64,000 nucleotides of DNA from Capnocytophaga bilenii (GTDB lineage: Bacteria > Bacteroidota > Bacteroidia > Flavobacteriales > Flavobacteriaceae): the NCBI RefSeq assembly GCF_017565765.1, contig NZ_JAGDYP010000008.1, positions 96,921 through 160,920 of the forward strand. Reading direction: 5' to 3'. Below are positions 58,759 to 64,000 of the stretch, piece by piece. Position 1 is the first letter of the stretch. Each line of letters opens with the position of its first letter. A program made the translations under genes and the position numbers. The notes beneath the pieces are model-generated. The model saw only the letters and a program-made list of their open reading frames with translations. It searched no databases and was not told the origin of the DNA.

Positions 58759-61137
58759 ATGAAACAAATATTTACAGCTATTTTATTAAATTGCTTTTTT
58801 TTAGGGTTTTCAAATGATTTTATGATAAAAGGAAAAACTGTTCAACACGGAAACCCTGTACACAATGTAGAAGTAGTTTTATACAGCTCAAATTCCGTTG
58901 CCTTAAAGAGCACTCTTACAGATGTGAATGGCGTTTTCAGTATATATGCTCAAGAAGGTGATTATACTATTGAATTTAGGCAATTGGGTATTGTGTTTCT
59001 GAGGAAGCTTATAAAAGTAGATAAAGACATTAACTTGAGTGAGATAGAAATAAACACCACTCAGCAGCTCAAAGAAGTAGTAGTTTCAGGCAAAAAGCAA
59101 GTGTTAGAGCAAAAAACTGACCGACTGGTGTTTAACGTTGAGAACTCAGTGATGGCAAGCTCTGGCACTATGCTCGACGCCCTAAAAGCCACCCCCTCAT
59201 TGGTAGTGGATAACGACAAGATAAGCGTCATCGGCAAAAGCACTATGCGGGTGATGATCAATGACCGCCTTGTGCAGATGAGCGGTTCAGAACTACAAAC
59301 TTACCTCAGCAGTCTTTCCGCCACCGACATCAAAAGTATAGAGGTAATTACCACTCCACCCGCTAAATATGATGCTGAGGGCAAGGGCGGACTTGTCAAT
59401 ATAGTACTAAAAAAGAAGTTATCAGATTCGTGGAACGACCAACTCTGGGCGCGCTACTCGCAAGCTACCTACGCCTTACTGAGTGTAGGGAATACCTTTA
59501 ATTTTAAACAGGGTAAATGGAACTTAAGTGCTTCGTTTAATGGAACTGTAGGAGATATAGGAGCTGTAATTACTTCTGAGCAGTTTTATCCTACAGAAAA
59601 CTGGAGAGAACGCAAAAGAGCTAAATTAAAAAACGATAATATTTCAGGGCGTTTTGGGGTAGACTATGAGCTAACAGAGAAAGCAAGCATAGGAGGCATT
59701 TATTCAGGCTACTACCTTAAAAATAAAGAAGAGGATTGGGGGGTGACTGCTATTAGCCACAATAGTTATCCTTTAGGAACTATGAATAATAAAGGGGTAG
59801 AGGATAAAAACAATTCAAATCACGCTATGAACTTACATTATATTCAAGAATTGGATACTTTAGGAAGAAAACTCATTGTAGAAGCGGATTATTTTACCTA
59901 TAACACCAACTCAGATAAGGATTTTAGTTCTTTTAGAATAGGTAATCGCATCAATTCATACCATACGCTGAACCTCAGTGAGCGCAATATTAATAATTAC
60001 AGTGCAAAAGTAGATATGGAGCATCCATTTCAGTGGATTAAACTGTCATACGGAGCAAAATACGCATACACAAAAACATTCAATAGCTTGAAATACTATG
60101 ATTTACTCACTACACCGCCTACTTATTTGGCTATGTCAAGTAATGCTTTTGATTATAAAGAGTCGATACAAGCACTATATATCAATGCTGAAAAGGCTCT
60201 TTCTGAGCGTTGGCAATTGCAGGCAGGATTACGCTTAGAGCGCACTATTACTGAGGGTACGCAGCAAGCTACAGGACAACACAATAAACGAGATTATACT
60301 CAGCTATTCCCTACCCTATATTTTAATTACGCAGCCAATGAGGATAATGAATTTAATTTTGGCTATAATAGAAGGTTAGAAAGACCTGCCTTTTGGGAAC
60401 TTAATCCCTTTCGTATGTACATCAACGCTTATGCCTCAGAAGAAGGAAACCCTGATTTGCTCCCTGAAATTAGCAATAAGCTTGAGGTGAAGCATATTTA
60501 TAAAAGGAAGTTCATAAGTGAATTTTTCTTTTCCTTAGATGAAGATGGTTCTGGACAATATGGGCGTGCCGATATTCTTACACAAGAACAACGTACACTC
60601 AGAGGCAATTATTATAAAAATTACACCTATGGTTGGAAAGAAACCCTCTTATGGCAAATAACACCTTGGTGGAATACTACTAATATGATAACTTTGTACA
60701 CTTACGATGGAAGGTATTCCAATGGTTTTGATGCTTATACGGTAGGTACAGAATTTGTAAGCGGTTGGAATTTTCAGTTTTACACTCAACATAGTTTTAC
60801 GCTCAATAAAGCAAAAACCTTGCGAGCAGAATTAACGACAGTGTGCAATAGTCCGCAAAATAATCTTATCTATAAAACAAATACCTACACTTTTGTAAAT
60901 GCAGGCTTGAAAGCATCATTGCTTAATAATAAACTGAAACTTACACTTACCATTAGAGACATCTTTGATGATGCAACCCCTTATAAGATAGGATATTCAG
61001 GAGAAATGAAGCAAATATACCACGTTAATTTTGATAGCAGGCAATTCCAATTTGGGTTGAGTTATAATTTTGGCAATAATAAGGTACGTGTACGTCAAAA
61101 GGAGTTTAGTAACCAAGAGGAACAAGACAGGAGTTAG
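58759..61137 (+). CDS. Outer-membrane beta-barrel receptor (TonB-dependent type, OMP_b-brl_3 family)
   Basis: The 792 residues contain a signal peptide (MKQIFTAILLNCFFLGF), a CarboxypepD_reg-like domain (about 22-100), a plug-like domain (about 115-225: LDALKATPSLVVDNDKISVIG, VITTPPAKYDAEGKGGLVNIVLKK) and a long barrel rich in Tyr/Asn/Trp ending FQFGLSYNFGNNKV. Related proteins import or sense substrates in the outer membrane, but the substrate is unknown. Monocistronic with its own promoter. It has the same N-terminal domain type as the element A protein at 36908. Confidence 0.88.
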   Translation: MKQIFTAILLNCFFLGFSNDFMIKGKTVQHGNPVHNVEVVLYSSNSVALKSTLTDVNGVFSIYAQEGDYTIEFRQLGIVFLRKLIKVDKDINLSEIEINTTQQLKEVVVSGKKQVLEQKTDRLVFNVENSVMASSGTMLDALKATPSLVVDNDKISVIGKSTMRVMINDRLVQMSGSELQTYLSSLSATDIKSIEVITTPPAKYDAEGKGGLVNIVLKKKLSDSWNDQLWARYSQATYALLSVGNTFNFKQGKWNLSASFNGTVGDIGAVITSEQFYPTENWRERKRAKLKNDNISGRFGVDYELTEKASIGGIYSGYYLKNKEEDWGVTAISHNSYPLGTMNNKGVEDKNNSNHAMNLHYIQELDTLGRKLIVEADYFTYNTNSDKDFSSFRIGNRINSYHTLNLSERNINNYSAKVDMEHPFQWIKLSYGAKYAYTKTFNSLKYYDLLTTPPTYLAMSSNAFDYKESIQALYINAEKALSERWQLQAGLRLERTITEGTQQATGQHNKRDYTQLFPTLYFNYAANEDNEFNFGYNRRLERPAFWELNPFRMYINAYASEEGNPDLLPEISNKLEVKHIYKRKFISEFFFSLDEDGSGQYGRADILTQEQRTLRGNYYKNYTYGWKETLLWQITPWWNTTNMITLYTYDGRYSNGFDAYTVGTEFVSGWNFQFYTQHSFTLNKAKTLRAELTTVCNSPQNNLIYKTNTYTFVNAGLKASLLNNKLKLTLTIRDIFDDATPYKIGYSGEMKQIYHVNFDSRQFQFGLSYNFGNNKVRVRQKEFSNQEEQDRS

Positions 61138-61279
61138 GTTGTATCTGTTACGTCCTAAAAAAGGTTTACAGTTATTTTGTCAGTTTGATTAACATTTTTT
61201 ACTACTAATAAAGTTCAATTTTGTAAGCAAATTATTATCTTTGCAGCAAATTAGAAATTAGAAAAAGTAATTTAAACAA

Positions 61280-62119
61280 ATGAACTACGTAGAATACGAT
61301 TTCACTATTACTCCGACAAGTGAAACTGCTGCTGAAATATTGGTGGCTGAACTTGCCGAAGTGGGCTTTGAAAGTTTTGTAGATACCGAAAGGGGGCTAT
61401 TGGCTTATGTGCAAGAACCTCTTTGGCATAAGGATATTCTAAATGATATATACTTACTGCAAAACTCTGATTATCACATTACTTATAGCTATAAAACTAT
61501 ACAGCAGGTAAATTGGAACGAGGAATGGGAAAAGAATTTTAGTCCAATTACGGTGGGCGACCTTTGTACGGTGCGGGCTACCTTCCACGAGGCTGCCAAT
61601 ACTCCTTACGAAATTATTATAGACCCTAAAATGAGCTTCGGCACAGGACACCACGAAACTACATATATGATGCTGCAATTTTTGCTAAAAGAAGACCTTA
61701 GCCATAAAAAAGTGCTGGATATGGGATGCGGAACGAGTGTGCTGGCTATTATGGCTGAAAAACGAGGGGCTACCGATGTTACGGCTATTGATATAGACGA
61801 ATGGTGTGTGGAAAATTCTGCTGAAAATATAGCTCGCAATGCGTGTAAGCATATACAAGTGCTTTTGGGCGATGCAAGTGCGCTCGCACAATTCAATCAT
61901 TTTGATTTTATTATTGCAAATATCAACCGCAATATTCTCCTTTCGGATATACCTTTGTATAGCAATGTTTTGGCTGATGAGGGCATTTTATTGCTCAGTG
62001 GTTTTTACGAAAGTGATATGCCTGCTATTGTAGAAAAAGCTAAGGAGTGTGGTTTATCGTTTGTTGAGAATATAGAACGCAACAACTGGGTGGCTGTAAA
62101 GCTGAAAAAAACAAAATAA
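61280..62119 (+). CDS. prmA: Ribosomal protein L11 methyltransferase PrmA
   Basis: PrmA trimethylates L11 using SAM. The 279-residue protein has an N-terminal substrate-recognition domain and a Rossmann methyltransferase with DPKMSFGTGHHETTYMML, VLDMGCGTSVLAIMAEKRGA, and FIIANINRNILLSDIP (the N-I-N catalytic region). A -7 box TATCTTTG lies at 61236-61243. The next gene starts directly after its stop codon, so the two are one operon. Confidence 0.94.
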   Translation: MNYVEYDFTITPTSETAAEILVAELAEVGFESFVDTERGLLAYVQEPLWHKDILNDIYLLQNSDYHITYSYKTIQQVNWNEEWEKNFSPITVGDLCTVRATFHEAANTPYEIIIDPKMSFGTGHHETTYMMLQFLLKEDLSHKKVLDMGCGTSVLAIMAEKRGATDVTAIDIDEWCVENSAENIARNACKHIQVLLGDASALAQFNHFDFIIANINRNILLSDIPLYSNVLADEGILLLSGFYESDMPAIVEKAKECGLSFVENIERNNWVAVKLKKTK

Positions 62120-62812
62120 ATGGGTACTTTTGCTGATAAAATTATTGATTTTAACACTCACCTAAATTACGAAGATGCGCTTCCTGAAGGATTTGCGGTG
62201 CTAAATCCTTATGTGGATAACCCTGAAGCTGTACGGGTAATGGAGCTTTTTTACCGAAAGTTTTATAATGACAACCACAAGCGTTATTTTATTATTGGTA
62301 TCAACCCCAGCAGGCACGGAGCGGGGGTTACGGGAGTACCTTTTACTGATACAAAACATTTGGCATCGGATTGTGGTATTGTGATGCAAAACGCTCATAC
62401 ACACGAGGTTTCTTCGGTTTTTATGTATGATATGATACAGCAATACGGAGGGACTGCTTCTTTTTACCATAAATTTTATATCAATTCGCCTTTTCCGCTG
62501 GCTATTATACGACAAACAGCACCTAACAAGTGGGTAAACGCTAATTATTACGATGATATGGCTCTTTTTGAGAGTATAAAAGGCTATATGTGTGCTATTT
62601 TACAGAAAAATATAGCAATGGGTGTATTTACCGAAAAGGTTTTTGTGTTGGGAAAGAAAAATGCTACTTTCCTTGAAAAGCTAAATAAAGAAGTAGGTTT
62701 ATTTGATGAGATGGTGGTTTTGGAGCATCCGCGTTATATACAACAATATAAATCAAAAGAAAAACAACTGTATATAGATAAATTCTTAAAAAGTTTTTGC
62801 GATATATTGTAA
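62120..62812 (+). CDS. SMUG2-type uracil-DNA glycosylase family protein
   Basis: The 230 residues contain the active-site segment FIIGINPSRHGAGVTGVPF with TDTK, SVFMYDMI, and the C-terminal HPR motif VLEHPRYIQQYKSK, all features of the SMUG2/UDG superfamily. Such enzymes remove uracil or oxidised pyrimidines from DNA. It abuts prmA without a gap. Confidence 0.85.
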   Translation: MGTFADKIIDFNTHLNYEDALPEGFAVLNPYVDNPEAVRVMELFYRKFYNDNHKRYFIIGINPSRHGAGVTGVPFTDTKHLASDCGIVMQNAHTHEVSSVFMYDMIQQYGGTASFYHKFYINSPFPLAIIRQTAPNKWVNANYYDDMALFESIKGYMCAILQKNIAMGVFTEKVFVLGKKNATFLEKLNKEVGLFDEMVVLEHPRYIQQYKSKEKQLYIDKFLKSFCDIL

Positions 62813-62836
62813 TTTGATGATTATTTAGTATCTTTG
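62807..62836 (+). promoter_or_regulatory. Transketolase promoter
   Basis: TTG (62807-62809), a 19-bp spacer and TATCTTTG (62829-62836), overlapping the end of the glycosylase gene. Confidence 0.65.
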
Positions 62837-62876
62837 CCATTGAATTGAAAACACTTTTGAAAAACACTAATATACA

Positions 62877-63830
62877 ATGAAAAAATATACTGATACGGGC
62901 AAGAAAGATACCCGTAGTGGTTTTGGGGCTGGGCTTGCAGAACTGGGGCGTAAAAACCCTAATGTGGTGGCATTGTGTGCTGACCTGATTGGCTCACTGA
63001 AAATGGAAAAATTTATTGAGGAGAATCCTACTCGTTTTTTCCAAGTGGGTATTGCTGAAGCTAATATGATGGGTATTGCTGCTGGACTTACTATCGGTGG
63101 AAAAATACCTTTTACTGGTACTTTTGCTGCCTTCTCTACAGGACGTGTGTATGACCAAATACGACAATCAATTGCTTATTCGAATAAAAATGTAAAAGTT
63201 TGTGCCTCACACGCAGGACTTACTTTGGGCGAAGATGGGGCTACTCATCAAATATTAGAAGATATTGGACTGATGAAAATGTTGCCTAATATGGTGGTTA
63301 TCAACCCTTGCGACTACAACCAAACCAAAGCTGCTACTATAGCTGTCGCTGATTATCAGGGACCTGTATACTTGCGATTTGGTCGCCCTGCTGTTGCTAA
63401 CTTTACTCCCGAAGACCAATCATTTGAGATAGGAAAAGGTTTTTTACTGAATGAAGGTAGTGATGTAACTATCGTAGCTACAGGACATTTGGTGTGGGAA
63501 GCCCTATTGGCTTGCGAAGAATTGGAGCAAAAGGGCATTTCGGCAGAGGTAATCAATATTCATACTATCAAGCCTTTAGATGAGGAAATTATCTTGAAAT
63601 CGGTGCGAAAAACTAAGGCTATTGTTACTTGTGAAGAGCATAATTACTACGGTGGTTTGGGCGAAAGTGTCGCTCGTGTGCTCACTCAGCACTATCCTGT
63701 ACGTCAAGAGTTTGTAGCTGTGAATGATACTTTTGGAGAAAGTGGTACTCCAGCACAATTGATGCAAAAATACGGCTTGGACAAAAATGGTATTTTAAAA
63801 GCTGTAGAAAGGGTGATGGCTAATGGCTAG
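62877..63830 (+). CDS. Transketolase, C-terminal subunit
   Basis: The 317 residues match the pyrimidine-binding and C-terminal domains of a split transketolase: RSGFGAGLAELG, FFQVGIAEANMMGIAAGL, FAAFSTGRVYDQIRQSI, GLTLGEDGATHQILEDIGLM, YLRFGRP. It acts in the pentose phosphate pathway with ThDP supplied at the interface with the N-terminal subunit. That subunit, usually adjacent, is not upstream here and would be elsewhere. The gene has its own promoter and ends before a palindromic repeat. Confidence 0.92.
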   Translation: MKKYTDTGKKDTRSGFGAGLAELGRKNPNVVALCADLIGSLKMEKFIEENPTRFFQVGIAEANMMGIAAGLTIGGKIPFTGTFAAFSTGRVYDQIRQSIAYSNKNVKVCASHAGLTLGEDGATHQILEDIGLMKMLPNMVVINPCDYNQTKAATIAVADYQGPVYLRFGRPAVANFTPEDQSFEIGKGFLLNEGSDVTIVATGHLVWEALLACEELEQKGISAEVINIHTIKPLDEEIILKSVRKTKAIVTCEEHNYYGGLGESVARVLTQHYPVRQEFVAVNDTFGESGTPAQLMQKYGLDKNGILKAVERVMANG

Positions 63831-63877
63831 TACGTTATTAGCATGTTGAAAATTATTACTGTATAATATAAAAAAGA

Positions 63878-63917
63878 GGCTGTCCGAAAAGTTTTGTTTA
63901 AACTTTTAAAGACAGCC
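63878..63917. repeat. 40-bp dispersed palindromic repeat, copy 2, likely terminator
   Basis: Outer arms GGCTGTCC and GACAGCC, inner arms GAAAAGTTT and AAACTTTT, followed by TTCTTTTTT. It is the reverse-complement twin of 20009-20048. Here it probably ends the transketolase transcript. No gene is supported after it to the window end. Confidence 0.7.
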
Positions 63918-64000
63918 TTCTTTTTTAAGATTTTATTTTATATTTTCTAAAATATTCAAGATTTTGGATTCTTAAGCAGCTTGTAAAAGGTAAGAAAATA

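Noticed and set aside
19236..64000. Insertion sequence with transposase
   Set aside because: No transposase or fragment was found; the 40-bp palindromes are the only IS-like trace.

Overview
The window looks like a chromosome segment of a low-GC member of Bacteroidota, family Flavobacteriaceae, most likely Capnocytophaga. The genus call is inference. It rests on Bacteroidota-type promoters (TTG, about 19-21 bp, TAnnTTTG) in front of many genes, the absence of obvious Shine-Dalgarno sites, the protein content (extended NusB, split transketolase, flavobacterial glutaminyl cyclase, QueH, SMUG2-type glycosylase, OMP_b-brl_3 receptor), and a dispersed repeat built from TTCGCTCAACC/TTCGCTTATCC units.

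Layout. 1-19.2 kb is ordinary chromosome: an RsmI-like methyltransferase, mnmE, sbcC, the start of the division/wall cluster (rsmH-ftsL-ftsI-murE), a PAS protein, yajC, nusB, HU, a sirtuin, pyrF, queH, a truB gene fused in frame to a TonB-like protein across a seven-G tract, and a glutaminyl cyclase lipoprotein. 55.7-64 kb is chromosome again: tRNA-Leu(UAA), tRNA-Gly(GCC), argS, bioD, a TonB-dependent-type receptor, prmA, a SMUG2-like glycosylase and the C-terminal transketolase subunit.

Between them lies a stack of integrated elements at the 3' end of tRNA-Leu. A 21-bp piece of the tRNA gene occurs three times (21141, 47463, 55738) and divides the stack. (C) 19.2-21.16 kb is a decayed, internally deleted relative of element A. 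(A) 21.14-47.48 kb is a phage-like element of about 26 kb. It has an XRE repressor, a primase-helicase, a MazG-like protein, a VapBC-like toxin-antitoxin pair, a structured RNA locus, and two late operons with some 20 small proteins. Many of those carry one membrane segment followed by a short basic tail. They are followed by a holin, a muramidase, an M15 peptidase, a 1582-residue polyvalent protein (ArdC, zincin, ParB and RecA-like ATPase parts) and a tyrosine integrase. No terminase, portal, tail or tape-measure gene is visible, so a tailless, membrane-containing temperate phage is the most economical reading. (B) 47.46-55.76 kb is a compact island of about 8 kb with its own integrase, a TerS-like protein, an excisionase-like HTH protein, an XRE regulator and a Rep-like initiator. 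It resembles a phage satellite.

The most unusual signals are: two late promoters in element A, each preceded by five CCC boxes at 10-bp spacing; a pseudoknot-capable RNA upstream of 28838; an A9 tract where a -1 frameshift would give the muramidase a tail anchor; pairs or triplets of 11-bp-spaced repeats beside each integrase end; and the G7 switch-like junction in truB. All assignments come from reading the sequence and translated proteins; no database search or folding software was run.
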